A stretch of DNA of 64,000 nucleotides, taken from the NCBI RefSeq assembly GCF_000319305.2, contig NZ_AMWJ02000005.1, positions 24,678 to 88,677 on the forward strand, in the 5' to 3' direction. Positions 1-9,523 of this stretch are shown piece by piece (the first letter of the stretch is position 1; each line of letters starts with the position of its first letter). The notes below the pieces were generated by a model that saw only the letters and a list, made by a program, of their open reading frames with translations, had not been told where the DNA came from and made no database searches. The DNA comes from Pseudomonas bharatica CSV86 (lineage in GTDB: Bacteria; Pseudomonadota; Gammaproteobacteria; Pseudomonadales; Pseudomonadaceae). The position numbers and the translations under genes are program-made.

Positions 1-788
1 AGGGACAGGCGCCAGAGCGGCCGAGTGCTGGCGAAGAATGGCAGTTGCCGCTCGCGCAGTTGCGTCCAGTAAGCGCTGTCGATGTGCTCGCCTCCGAGGC
101 GCTGGCAGGCGGATTTCACCGAGCCCTCGCCACCTTCCAGGCGCAGGTGCAGGTACTCGCCGTCGTGGCAGGCGGCGCTGATCGGGACAGGTTGCTGGCC
201 CCACTGGGCCAGCTCCTCCAGTGCTTCGCCGGCGTCCATCTCCAGCCTGAGGCTGACGCAGGCGCGTGGCTTGGGCAGCACCTTGATCGATACTTCGGTG
301 AGCAGCCCGAGGCAGCCGAAGCTGCCCGCCATCAAGCGCGACAGGTCATAGCCGGCGACGTTCTTCATGACTTCGCCGCCGAAGCGCAGCAGCTTGCCGT
401 GGCCCGTGATCAGGCGGGTGCCGAGTACATGATCGCGCGCCGCGCCCGACCAGGGTCGGCGCGGCCCCGACAGGCCGCTGGCGATGGCGCCGCCCAGGGT
501 GGCGCCAGCGCCGAAATGCGGGGGCTCGAACGGCAGCATCTGCCCCTTGGCCTGCAACGCCGCCTCGATTTCCGCCAGCGGTGTGCCGGCGCGGGCGCTC
601 AGTACCAGCTCGGTGGGGTCATAGCTGACGATGCCGCGATGGCTGCGGGTGTCGAGCAGTTCGCCACGGGTGCGACGTCCGAGCAGGGCCTTGGTATCGC
701 CACCCTGGATACGCAGGGCGACACCGTCGTTCAGGGCCTGCGCGACCTGTTCCAGCAGGGCCGCGCTGTTGTCGTGATCGAGGTTCAT
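1..788 (-). CDS. glcE: Glycolate oxidase FAD-binding subunit GlcE (3' end cut by window)
   Basis: GlcE is the second flavin-binding subunit of the membrane-associated glycolate oxidase GlcDEF, which turns glycolate into glyoxylate. The 262 codons visible read without interruption from ATG at 788 to the window edge; the family is about 350 residues, so the C-terminus is missing. The PCMH-type FAD-binding half is clear: GGDTK near residue 30, the glycine-rich ATLGGAIASGLSGPRRPW stretch near residue 90, and NVAGYDLSRLMAGSFG near 145. The start overlaps the glcD stop by one base (TGATG), so the two genes are translationally coupled. glcF would be expected just beyond the left edge. Confidence 0.93.
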   Translation of the reverse strand, partial: MNLDHDNSAALLEQVAQALNDGVALRIQGGDTKALLGRRTRGELLDTRSHRGIVSYDPTELVLSARAGTPLAEIEAALQAKGQMLPFEPPHFGAGATLGGAIASGLSGPRRPWSGAARDHVLGTRLITGHGKLLRFGGEVMKNVAGYDLSRLMAGSFGCLGLLTEVSIKVLPKPRACVSLRLEMDAGEALEELAQWGQQPVPISAACHDGEYLHLRLEGGEGSVKSACQRLGGEHIDSAYWTQLRERQLPFFASTRPLWRLS

Positions 789-2284
789 CAAAAGCGCTCC
801 AGTTCGGGAAAGGGCAGCTTCCCCTGGTGGACATGCATCGAGCCGAATTCGGCGCAACGGTGCAGGGTCGGGATGTTTTTGCCGGGGTTGAGCAGGCCCA
901 GGGGATCGAAGGCCTGCTTGACCGCGTGGAACAGGGTGATTTCGTCGCTGCTGAACTGGGCGCACATGGCGTTGATCTTTTCCCGGCCGACGCCGTGTTC
1001 GCCGGTGATGCTGCCGCCGACCGCCACGCACAGTTCGAGGATCTTCGCCCGAGGGCTTCGGCGCGCTCCAGTTCACCCGGCTGGTTGGCATCGAAGAGGA
1101 TCAGCGGGTGCATGTTGCCGTCGCCGGCATGGAAGACGTTGGCTACCCGCAGGCCGAACGCCTGCGACAGCGTTTCGATGCCGCGCAGCACCGCGGGCAA
1201 TTCGCGGCGCGGAATGGTGCCGTCCATGCAGTAGTAGTCCGGGGAAATCCGCCCGACCGCCGGGAAGGCGTTCTTGCGCCCGGCCCAGAAGCGCACGCGC
1301 TCGGCTTCGTCGCGGGCCAGGCGCACGTCGCTGGCGCCGGCCTGGCGCAGTACCGCGTCGACCCGCGCGCAGTCGTCGTGAACGTCGGCCTCGACGCCAT
1401 CCAGCTCGCACAGAAGCATGGCTGCGGCGTCCACCGGGTAGCCGGCGTGGATGAAGTCCTCGGCGGCGCGGATCGACAGGTTGTCCATCATTTCCAGGCC
1501 ACCGGGAATGATCCCGGCGGCGATGATATCGGCCACCGCACGCCCGGCCTGTTCCACCGAGTCGAAGCTGGCCAGCAGCACCCGCGCCACCTGCGGCCTG
1601 GGCAGCAGCTTGACGGTGACTTCGGTGACGATGCCGAGCATGCCTTCGGAGCCGGTGAACAGCGCGAGCAGGTCGAAGCCTGGCGAATCCAAGGCGTCGC
1701 TGCCCAGGGTCAGGTGCTCGCCCTCGACGGTGAGGATGTCGACCCGCAGCAGGTTATGCACGGTCAAACCGTACTTGAGGCAATGCACCCCGCCGGCGTT
1801 CTCGGCCACGTTGCCACCGATGGAGCAGGCGATCTGCGAGGACGGATCGGGCGCGTAGTACAGGCCGTGGGGCGCGGCGGCCTGGGAAATCGCCAGATTG
1901 CGCACCCCGGCTGGACCGAGCGAAGCGGCCTTGCGGGTTGACCTCGATGATCCGGTTGAAGCGTGCCATCACCAGCAGGATGCCCTTTTCCAGGGGCAGC
2001 GCGCCGCCGGACAGGCCGGTGCCGGCGCCACGGGCCACCACCGGCACCCGATTGGCGTGGCACAGGCGCAGCAGGGTCTGCACCTGTTCCAGGCGCTCCG
2101 GCAGTACCACCATCAGCGGCACCACGCGGTAGGCGGAGAGGCCGTCGCACTCGTAGGGGCGCAGGTCTTCGGCGCGGTGGAGGATCTCCAGGTCGGGCAG
2201 GGCCTGGCGCAGTTGCGCCAGCAGGCGGGGCTTGTCCACGGCGGGCAGGGCACCATCCACGCGTTCGTCGTAAAGGATGTTCAT
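788..2284 (-). CDS. glcD: Glycolate oxidase subunit GlcD (frame broken at three G runs)
   Basis: GlcD is the FAD-linked catalytic subunit of glycolate oxidase. Motifs across the frames are typical: GAGTGLSGGALP in the FAD domain, GGNVAENAGGVHCLKYG, FHAGDGNMHPLILFD, and the C-terminal GEHGVGREK. As given the frame shifts near 1920-1910 (two places four codons apart) and near 1047. Each is repaired by restoring one G to a G run, and 1497 + 3 nt gives exactly 499 codons plus stop, the normal GlcD length. I therefore read the breaks as sequencing errors. It is the first gene of the glcDEF operon, divergent from glcC, and is probably induced by glycolate through GlcC. Confidence 0.93.
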
Positions 2285-2366
2285 TGGCTGGGGCGTCCGG
2301 TCTTGTTATTGGCTGAACGCCTGCCAGACTGCTCGCCCGGCGCGTTGCCCGTCGATGTGGAAGCAC

Positions 2367-2381
2367 ACTGGTCCTACCAGT
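2367..2381. promoter_or_regulatory. Predicted GlcC operator, glcD-proximal copy
   Basis: ACTGGTCCTACCAGT is a perfect 6-bp inverted repeat around a 3-nt centre. FadR-subfamily GntR regulators such as LldR, PdhR and GlcC bind TGGT-N3-ACCA cores of this kind. It lies 83 bp upstream of the glcD start in the glcD-glcC divergent region, and an identical copy sits 96 bp away. Assignment to GlcC is inferred from position and motif class. Confidence 0.75.
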
Positions 2382-2462
2382 TTTTGTCAGGGTGTGTTCC
2401 CTAAGGTAGCTATATCAGCGGTTTCAGCCCTGGACTCCGGAAGAAGTCATCGCAGTATTTGT

Positions 2463-2477
2463 ACTGGTCCTACCAGT
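2463..2477. promoter_or_regulatory. Predicted GlcC operator, glcC-proximal copy
   Basis: This is the second identical ACTGGTCCTACCAGT palindrome, ending 15 bp before the glcC start codon. Its position suggests autoregulation of glcC. The 96-bp centre-to-centre distance to the other copy is about nine helical turns, compatible with looping between the two divergent promoters; that part is inference. Confidence 0.72.
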
Positions 2478-2492
2478 TATAGGCATTCTTCA

Positions 2493-3251
2493 ATGACCGA
2501 TGTCACTCCCGCAAAGAGGCAGGTCGCCGACCAGGTGGCCGAGCGTATCGAGAAGCTGATCGTCGATGGCGTGCTCAAGGTCGGGCAGGCGCTGCCCTCT
2601 GAGCGACGCCTGGTGGACAAGCTGGGCTGTTCGCGCTCGGCCCTGCGCGAGGGGTTGCGGATCCTGCGTGGGCGGGGAATCGTCGAGACCGAACATGGGC
2701 GTGGCTCCTATGTCGCCGACCTGAGCCGGGCCGATGACACCACGCCGTTGATGCACCTGTTCGCCTCGCAGCCGCGGACCCTGTTCGACCTGCTGGAAGT
2801 GCGCGCGCTGCTGGAAGGCGAATCGGCGCGGCTGGCGGCGTTGCGTGCCACGGAGGTCGACCGCCTGCTGATCAAGCGCCGCTTCGATGAAATGTCCGGC
2901 GCCCAGGAGCAGGATGCCCGCGAGCAGGCCCGTCTCGATCACGCCTTCCACCGCGCCATCAGCGAGGCCTCGCACAACCCGGTGCTGGTGCATACGCTGC
3001 AGGGGCTCAACGACCTGATGCTCAGTACCGTGTTCGCCTCGGTGAACAACCTCTACTGCCGCCCGGCGCAGAAACGCCAGATCGACCGCCAGCACGCGCG
3101 GCTGTACCACGCCGTGATGGAACAGCAGCCGGAGCAGGCACAGCGGGCAGCGCGGGAGCACCTGGGAAGCATCAGGGACAACCTGCGGGAGATCGAGCAG
3201 GAAGAGCAAAGGCTGGTGCGGGCGACGATGCGGTTGGAGGGCTGGGAGTAG
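2493..3251 (+). CDS. glcC: GntR/FadR-family regulator GlcC of the glycolate operon
   Basis: This intact 252-residue protein has an N-terminal winged helix-turn-helix (about residues 8-75, including LPSERRLVDKLGCSRSALRE) and a C-terminal all-helical FCD ligand domain (about 95-235). FadR-type FCD regulators sense small carboxylates. The divergent position next to glcDE identifies it as GlcC, an activator or repressor responding to glycolate or glyoxylate. I chose ATG 2493 because the helix-turn-helix begins directly after it and the operator lies just upstream; the in-frame sequence further upstream has no family resemblance. A REP pair follows the stop. Confidence 0.88.
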   Translation: MTDVTPAKRQVADQVAERIEKLIVDGVLKVGQALPSERRLVDKLGCSRSALREGLRILRGRGIVETEHGRGSYVADLSRADDTTPLMHLFASQPRTLFDLLEVRALLEGESARLAALRATEVDRLLIKRRFDEMSGAQEQDAREQARLDHAFHRAISEASHNPVLVHTLQGLNDLMLSTVFASVNNLYCRPAQKRQIDRQHARLYHAVMEQQPEQAQRAAREHLGSIRDNLREIEQEEQRLVRATMRLEGWE

Positions 3252-3266
3252 GATGTTGCCTGATCC

Positions 3267-3333
3267 GGCCTCATCGCTGGCAAGCCAGCTCCCACAGGGT
3301 TCCTGTGGGAGCTGGCTTGCCAGCGATGAGGCC
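3267..3333. repeat. REP palindrome pair downstream of glcC
   Basis: Two inverted copies of the same ~32-bp REP unit (core GCTGGCAAGCCAGC followed by TCCCACAGG) face each other with almost no spacer, forming one long perfect-stem hairpin. It sits between the glcC stop and the next operon, where it could act as a 3' mRNA stabiliser or terminator. This is the first of at least seven such pairs in the window. Confidence 0.95.
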
Positions 3334-3430
3334 ATCAAAGGTTTAGAAAAATCTGAACTGATTATTTGCCCGCAGCGATTCTTCCGGCCCTGGCCCCTCG
3401 CCAGAATCCCTCACGACAACTACAAAAACC

Positions 3431-3847
3431 GTGAGTGCCACACTCGTGAATCCGATCCTTACGCGCGAAACCCAGGTTCTGCAGGCCGCCGCCGCCCTGG
3501 TCGAGGCTTTCGCCAGCAACCACGCCGAGCGCTACTTCGCCTGCTTCAGCGAAGACGCTACCTTCCTGTTCCACACCGTCCCGCAGCCCCTGATGTCACG
3601 CCTCGCCTATGAGCAGCTGTGGGCAGAGTGGCAGGCCGAAGGCTTTGCCGTGCTCGGCTGCCAGTCGAGCAATGGCCAGGTCAGCCTGCAGGGCGACGTG
3701 GCGATCTTCATGCATGACGTTGCCACTCGCCTGCGCATCGGCGGCGAAGAGCTTCGCCTGCAGGAACGGGAAACCATCGTCTTCCGCCTGCATGGCGGGC
3801 GCTGGCTGGCCTGTCATGAGCACCTGTCGGCACTGAGCGATAGCTGA
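3431..3847 (+). CDS. NTF2-like (SnoaL/DUF4440-type) small protein
   Basis: This 138-residue protein fits the NTF2/SnoaL-like fold: an N-terminal helical stretch (VLQAAAALVEAFASNHAERY) followed by alternating strands ending in RETIVFRLHGGRWLACHEHLS, the typical last strands of DUF4440/SgcJ-like proteins. The start is GTG 3431; there is no better ATG. It heads a probable operon with an NCS1 permease (72 bp downstream) and an aldehyde dehydrogenase, so it may be a small enzyme or binding protein acting on the imported compound. The function is not known to me. The frame is intact. Confidence 0.75.
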   Translation: MSATLVNPILTRETQVLQAAAALVEAFASNHAERYFACFSEDATFLFHTVPQPLMSRLAYEQLWAEWQAEGFAVLGCQSSNGQVSLQGDVAIFMHDVATRLRIGGEELRLQERETIVFRLHGGRWLACHEHLSALSDS

Positions 3848-3919
3848 GCCCTTTTCGACGGCCTTGCCGTTACTGCCAACGCACTCAACAACAATCAAGA
3901 CAGGCGCTGGAGCACCATC

Positions 3920-5418
3920 ATGAGCCATTCCTCCGGGATCGAAACCAACGGGGTCGAGCAGATTCCCGATAACCAACGCGATGCCTCGCCACTAGATCTT
4001 TTCCGCCTGATCTTCGGCGGCGCCAATACCTTCGCCACGGCGGTGCTGGGCAGTTTCCCGGTGCTGTTCGGCCTGTCGTTCCAGGCCGGGGTCTGGGCGA
4101 TCCTGCTCGGCGTCGGGGTCGGTGCGCTGATCCTTTCGCCCATGGGCCTGTTCGGCGCGCTTAATGGCACCAACAACGCGGTGTCGTCCGGGGCGCACTT
4201 CGGTGTGCACGGGCGTATCGTCGGCTCGTTCCTGTCGCTGCTGACCGCGGTGGCGTTCTTCTCGCTGTCGGTGTGGAGCTCCGGCGACGCCCTGGTGGGC
4301 GGTGCCAAGCGCCTGGCGGGGTTGCCGGAAACCGACCTGACCCTGGGCCTGGCCTACGGCCTGTTCGCGGTGCTGGTGCTGATCGTCTGCATCCACGGCT
4401 TCCGCTTCATGCTGTGGGTCAACAAGATCGCGGTATGGGCCTCCAGCCTCCTGTTCCTGCTCGGCATCCTGGCCTTTGCCGGGCCTTTCGATGCGGGCTT
4501 CGCCGGCAGCGTCAACCTCGGCCAGCCGGGCTTCTGGGCGGCCTTCATCGGCTCGGCACTGCTGGCCATGAGCAACCCGGTGTCCTTCGGTGCCTTCCTG
4601 GGTGACTGGTCGCGCTACATCCCGCGGGAAACATCCAAGGCGCGGATCATGCTGGCGGTGATCGCCGCGCAGGTCGGCACCCTGATCCCGTTCCTGTTCG
4701 GCCTGTGCACCGCGACCCTGGTGGCGACCCAGGCGCCGCAGTACATCGAAGCGAACAACTACGTTGGCGGCCTGCTGGCCGTGGCGCCCACCTGGTTCTT
4801 CCTGCCGGTGTGCCTGATCGCAGTGATCGGCGGCATGTCCACCGGCACCACGGCGCTGTATGGCACCGGCCTGGACATGTCCAGCGTGTTCCCGCGCCTG
4901 CTCAGCCGCGCCGGGGCGACCCTGCTGATCGGCGTCGCTGCCATCGCCTTCATCTTCATTGGCCGCTTCACCTTCAACCTGGTGCAGAGCGTGTCCACCT
5001 TCGCCGTGCTGATCATCACCTGCACCAGCCCGTGGATGGTGATCATGATCCTCGGCCTGATCACCCGTCGCGGCTTCTACCACGCCGATGACCTGCAGGT
5101 GTTCACCCGTGGCGAGCGTGGCGGCCACTACTGGTTCCACCATGGCTGGAACTGGCGCGGCATGGGCGCCTGGATCCCCAGCGCGATCATCGGGCTGTGC
5201 TTCGTCAACCTGCCCGGGCAGTTCGTTGGCAGCCTGGGCGAGCTGGCAGGCGGCATCGATATCAGCCTGCCGATCACCCTGGGCCTGGCCGCCGTGCTGT
5301 ACCTGGCCCTGATCAATATCTTCCCGAGCCCGCCGCGGTATATGGCCCCAAGGGCCCGCGCTGGGTATTTCGCAAACCAGCGGCGCAAAGGTCGCTGACC
5401 ACTGCCGAAACGGCCTGA
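3920..5418 (+). CDS. NCS1-family nucleobase:cation symporter (cytosine-permease type)
   Basis: This is a roughly 499-residue membrane protein with about 12 hydrophobic helices. NCS1 hallmarks are GGANTFATAVLGSFPVLFG near the N-terminus (residues 33-51) and the SNPVSFGAFLGDWSRYIP motif near residue 230. NCS1 carriers import purines, pyrimidines, hydantoins, allantoin or thiamine precursors with H+ or Na+. The frame reads from ATG 3920 to about 5322, where one missing C in a CCCC run throws it off. Restoring it gives the C-terminus ending RSLTTAETA with stop at 5416-5418, 13 bp before the next gene. Substrate unknown; the aldehyde dehydrogenase partner suggests a catabolic role. Confidence 0.88.
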
Positions 5419-5431
5419 ACCGGAGCTGCAC

Positions 5432-6855
5432 ATGACTCATTACATCGATGGCCGCTGGGTGAATGGCGCCAGCGCCGACTGCATCAAGGTATTCGACCCT
5501 TCACTGGGCGAGCCTTTTGCCGAACTGCTGGCGGCCACGGCCGCCCAGGTGGACGAGGCGGTGGCCGCCGCGCGCAAGGCGCTGCCGGCCTGGAAAGGCC
5601 TCGACGTGGCCACCCGCGCCGGCTACCTGCGCGGTTTTGCCGAGCACCTGGGCCTGCGCCGCGAGGAACTGATCGCCCTGCAAATGCGCAACAACGGCAA
5701 ACCGCGCCATGAAGCCGAAGTGGACCTGGACGACGCGGTCGCCACCTTCACTTACTACGCCGACCTGATCGAGCAGCAGGCCCGCAAGGATTTCAACGTG
5801 GCCCTCGCCGCGCCGGGCTTCAGCGCCCGGACCCGGCTGGAGCCGGTGGGCGTGGTCGGCCTGATCGTGCCGTGGAACTTCCCGCTGGTGACCAGCGCCT
5901 GGAAACTGGCTCCAGCCCTGGCCGCCGGTTGCACCGTGGTACTCAAGCCATCCGAGTCACGCCACTGATCGAGCAGAGCTACGGGCAGATCGCCGAGCAA
6001 CTGGGCCTGCCGGCGGGGGTGCTGAACATCGTGGTCGGCAAGGCCGAGACGGGCATCGCCCTGAGTAACCACAACGGTCTGGACAAGCTGTCCTTCACCG
6101 GCAGCAACACCGTCGGTAGCCAGGTCATGCGCAGTGCCTCGGCGCAGTGCCGGCCGGTGACCCTGGAACTGGGTGGCAAGTCGGCCATCGTGGTGTTCGA
6201 TGACTGCGACCTGGACCAGGCGGTGGACTGGATCGTCGCCGGGATCTGCTGGAATGCCGGGCAGATGTGCTCGGCCACTTCGCGCTTGCTGATCCAGGAA
6301 GGTATCGCCGACGCGCTGCTGGCGCGCTTGAAGGTGGCGCTGGAAAAGCTGCGGGTCGGCAATCCGCTGACCGAGGACGTCGACATGGGCCCGCTGACCA
6401 GCCAGGGGCAGTGGCTGAAGGTTGCGGCCTATTTCGCCGTGGCGAAGGAAGAGGGCCTGGACTGCCTGACCGGCGGCGAGCCGCTGGACCGGGCCGGCTG
6501 GTTCGTCAGTCCGACCCTGTATGCCGACGTTCCGGCGCACAGCCGCCTGTGGAAAGAGGAAATCTTCGGGCCGGTGCTGTGCAGCCAGCGTTTCCGTAGC
6601 GAGGAAGAAGCGATCGCGCTGGCCAATGACAGCCGTTTCGGGCTGGTGGCGACGGTGGTCAGCGCTGATCTTGAGCGTGCCGAGCGGGTCGCCGATGCCC
6701 TGGAAGTGGGGCATGTGTGGATCAACTCGATCCAGGCGGTGTTCGTCGAAACGTCATGGGGCGGCACCAAGGGCAGCGGCATCGGCCGTGAGCTTGGGCC
6801 TTGGGGGTTGTCGGCGTATCAGTCGGTCAAGCATGTGACCCGTTGCCTGGGGTGA
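5432..6855 (+). CDS. NAD(P)-dependent aldehyde dehydrogenase (betaine-aldehyde dehydrogenase type)
   Basis: This is an ALDH-superfamily enzyme of about 475 residues that oxidises an aldehyde to the acid. VPWNFPLVTSAWKLAPAL, TFTYYADLIEQQ, the glutamate motif LELGGKSAIVVFDD and the cysteine motif NAGQMCSATSRLLI are all present; the closest family feel is betaine-aldehyde dehydrogenase. The frame breaks once, near 5955, where CCGAGTCACG should read with two G's (VVLKPSEVTPLIEQSYGQIA); the downstream part then runs to the stop at 6855. It is the last gene of the NTF2-permease-ALDH operon, and a REP pair follows. The physiological substrate cannot be told from sequence. Confidence 0.88.
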
Positions 6856-6877
6856 TATCTCAAGGCCTGTGATAAAC

Positions 6878-6968
6878 CTTGTGGGAGCTGGCTTGCCAGC
6901 GATGAGGCCGGCACTGACAAAGATGTTGTCAGGTCGGCCCTATCGCTGGCAAGCCAGCTCCCACAGGG
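6878..6968. repeat. REP palindrome pair between convergent aldehyde dehydrogenase genes
   Basis: Two inverted REP units (6878-6910 and 6936-6968) are separated by about 25 bp. They lie between the stops of the two convergent aldehyde dehydrogenase genes. The orientation is tail to tail, as for a BIME-like hairpin at the 3' ends of both transcripts. Confidence 0.93.
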
Positions 6969-6992
6969 GTTTTGCGTTTGCCCTGGTTACGA

Positions 6993-8382
6993 TCAGTTCC
7001 GATCCAGCCACACCGTCTGCGCATTGCAGAATTCACGCACGCCAAAGTGCGACAGCTCGCGTCCGAAACCACTCTTCTTTACGCCACCGAAGGTCACCCG
7101 TGGATCGCTGGCGCAGTAGCCGTTGATGAAGATACCGCCGGTGTCCAGTTCTTCCACCAGTCGCTCGGCCAGTTCCACATTGGCGGTGTAGATGGTCGAG
7201 GCCAGGCCGAATTCGCTGTCGTTGGCCAGCTGCAGGGCATGCGCGCATCACGGGCGGTGATGATCGAGGCCACCGGGCCGAACAGTTCCTGCTTGAACGA
7301 GGTCATCTGGTCGGTGACATCGGCCAGCACGGTCGGCTGGTAGTAGTTGCCTTCGCCCTCGACCTTGCCACCGCCCAGCAGCAGGGTCGCGCCTTCGGCC
7401 AATGTAGCCTGGACCTGGCCGTCGAGCTCGTCGCGCAGGTCGAAGCGTGCCATGGGGCCGATATAGGTCTCGGCATTGCGCGGGTCGCCCATCACCAGCT
7501 CGCGGGTCAGCGCGACGAACTTCTCGGTAAAGGCCTGGACCACGCCTTCCTCGACGATCAGGCGCTTGGCAGCGGCGCAGACCTGGCCGGTGTTCTGGTA
7601 GCGGCCGATCACCGCGGCCTTCACCGCTTCATCCAGGTTGGCATCGTTGAGCACGATGAACGGGTCGGAGCCACCCAGCTCCAGCACGCATTTCTTCAGC
7701 GCGGCACCGGCCTGGGCGCCGATGGCGGTACCGGCGCGCACGCTGCCGGTCAGGGTCACGGCGGCGATGCGCGGGTCGGCGATAGCCCTGGACACGCCAT
7801 CCGGGGTGACGTTGATCACTTCGAACACGCCCTCGGGGAAGCCGGCACGCTTGAACGCATCCAGCAGCAGGTAGGCACTGCCCATCACGTTCGGCGCATG
7901 CTTGAGCACGTAGGTGTTGCCGGCCAGCAGGGCCGGAACGGCGCCGCGCAGCACCTGCCAGATCGGGAAGTTCCACGGCATCACCGCCAGCAGCGGGCCA
8001 AGCGGACGGTATTCGATACGGGCCTTGCCCACCGGAACCGGGGCGGCTCCGGCGCCAGCATGGCCGGGCCCGCTTCGGCGTACCAGTCGCAGAGCTGGGC
8101 GCATTTCTCGATCTCGCCGCGGGCCTGGGCGATCGGCTTGCCCATTTCATTGGTGATCATCAGCGCCATGGTTTCGGCGTTGTCGCGCAGGGCAACGGCC
8201 AGAGCACGCAACTGGCCCACGCGGCCTTCGATCGGCGTCCGGCGCCACACCGCGTAGCCGGCAGCGGCCCGGGCCAGCGCGGCGTCGAGCACGGCATCGC
8301 TTTCATAGGGGTAATGGCCGATCCGTTCGCCGGTGGCGGGGTTGATCGACAGGGCATGGGTCTGGTGGCTGATCACGGTCAT
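6993..8382 (-). CDS. sad: Succinate-semialdehyde dehydrogenase, Sad/YneI type (two frame breaks)
   Basis: This aldehyde dehydrogenase oxidises succinate semialdehyde to succinate at the end of putrescine/GABA breakdown. Motifs read across three frames: PWNFPIWQVLRGAVPALLAGN, LTGSVRAGTAIG, the Sad-typical ELGGSDPFIVLNDANLDEAV, the cysteine motif NTGQVCAAAKRLIV and the C-terminal KKSGFGRELSHFGVREF. Breaks lie near 8050 and 7240. With two restored bases the gene is 463 codons, matching YneI (462). I chose ATG 8382 (N-terminus MTVISHQTHALSINPATGE, preceded by AGGA). It diverges from a LysR gene in the arrangement of E. coli yneI-yneJ (sad-ptrR). Confidence 0.88.
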
Positions 8383-8487
8383 CTCGGCGTCCTGATGGAA
8401 GGAGTACGAACCGAAGCCTACTGCGTTGTATGTTTCCCTTAAACTGAATAATAATGAGCGAGACATTCACGCAGAGAGAATGATTGT

Positions 8488-9363
8488 ATGGATCTGGTCC
8501 AGCTTGAGATGTTCAAGGCCGTGGCAGAGCAGGGCAGCATCAGTGCGGCGGCCCAGCATATTCATCGGGTGCCGTCGAACCTGACACGCGGATCCGCCAA
8601 CTGGAGGAAGAACTGGGCGTCGACCTGTTCATTCGCGAGAAAAGCCGCCTGCGCCTGTCGCCGGCCGGCTGACCTTCCTCGACTATGCCCGGCGCATTCT
8701 CGACCTGGTCGGCGAAGCACGGCAGACCGTGGCCGGCGACGAACCCCAGGGCCCGTTCGCCCTCGGTTCCCTGGAAAGCACGGCGGCGGTGCGCATTCCG
8801 GCGTTGCTGGCGGCCTATAACCAGAGCTATGCCAAGGTCGAGCTGGACCTCAGCACCGGGCCTTCCGGTGCGATGATCGATGGTGTGCTGGCCGGGCGGC
8901 TCAGCGCCGCCTTCGTTGATGGGCCGGTGCTGCACCCGGCGCTGGAAGGCGTGCCGGTGTTCATCGAGGAAATGGTGCTGATCGCGCCGCTCAACCATGG
9001 GGCCATTACCCGTGCCGCCGAGGTCAATGGCTCGACTATCTATGCGTTCCGCGCCAACTGTTCGTACCGCCATCACTTCGAAAGCTGGTTCGCCCAGGAC
9101 GGCGCGGTACCGGGGAAATCCTGGAAATGGAGTCCTACCACGGCATGCTTGCCTGCGTCAGTGCCGGGCCGGGCTGGCGCTGATGCCGCGCAGCATGCTC
9201 GACAGCATGCCCGGGTGCAGCACCGTGAGCGTCTGGCCGTTGTCAGAGCGGTTCCGCTATCTGCGCACCTGGCTGGTATGGAGGAAGGGATGATGTCGCG
9301 GTGCTTGAGCACTTTTGTCGAGTTGCTCAGGGAAAGGGGGATGTGTTGGATATCGAGGCCTGA
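8488..9363 (+). CDS. ptrR: LysR-family regulator, PtrR/YneJ type (several frame breaks)
   Basis: This LysR regulator has an N-terminal helix-turn-helix (MDLVQLEMFKAVAEQGSIS... residues 1-60) and a periplasmic-binding-like effector domain. It lies 105 bp from, and divergent to, the Sad-type dehydrogenase gene, exactly like E. coli PtrR (YneJ), which regulates sad in putrescine use; the symbol rests on that synteny. The frame breaks near 8590, 8670, 9117, 9170 and 9290, each fixed by one base in a CC, GGG, AAAA, GGGG or GGGG run. After the last repair it ends at 9361-9363 (...GDVLDIEA). About 293 residues, normal for the family. Confidence 0.8.
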
Positions 9364-9375
9364 CGGTGTATTCGA

Positions 9376-9443
9376 GGCCTCATCGCTGGCAAGCCAGCTC
9401 CCACAGAGAACCCTGTGGGAGCTGGCTTGCCAGCGATGAGGCC
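9376..9443. repeat. REP palindrome pair downstream of the LysR gene
   Basis: Two inverted REP units (start GGCCTCATCGCTGGC, end GCCAGCGATGAGGCC) flank a 6-bp centre. They form a long hairpin 12 bp after the LysR stop and 80 bp before the hydrolase gene. Confidence 0.94.
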
Positions 9444-9523
9444 CGAGAGATCACCCCAACACGACCGGACACATCTGTATAAACTATCCCCTCATCCCAA
9501 GCGTCACCCCTGGAGTCCTTCCG

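Noticed and set aside
45..1454. 469-codon + strand open frame opposite glcDE
   Set aside because: It is antisense to glcE and glcD, whose families are unmistakable; long antisense frames are common in GC-rich genes. Its translation has no family pattern.
3992..5440. 482-codon minus-strand frame opposite the NCS1 permease
   Set aside because: It is rich in Gln/Asp/Glu/His and Arg in the way expected from reading a membrane-protein gene backwards, and lacks a ribosome site.
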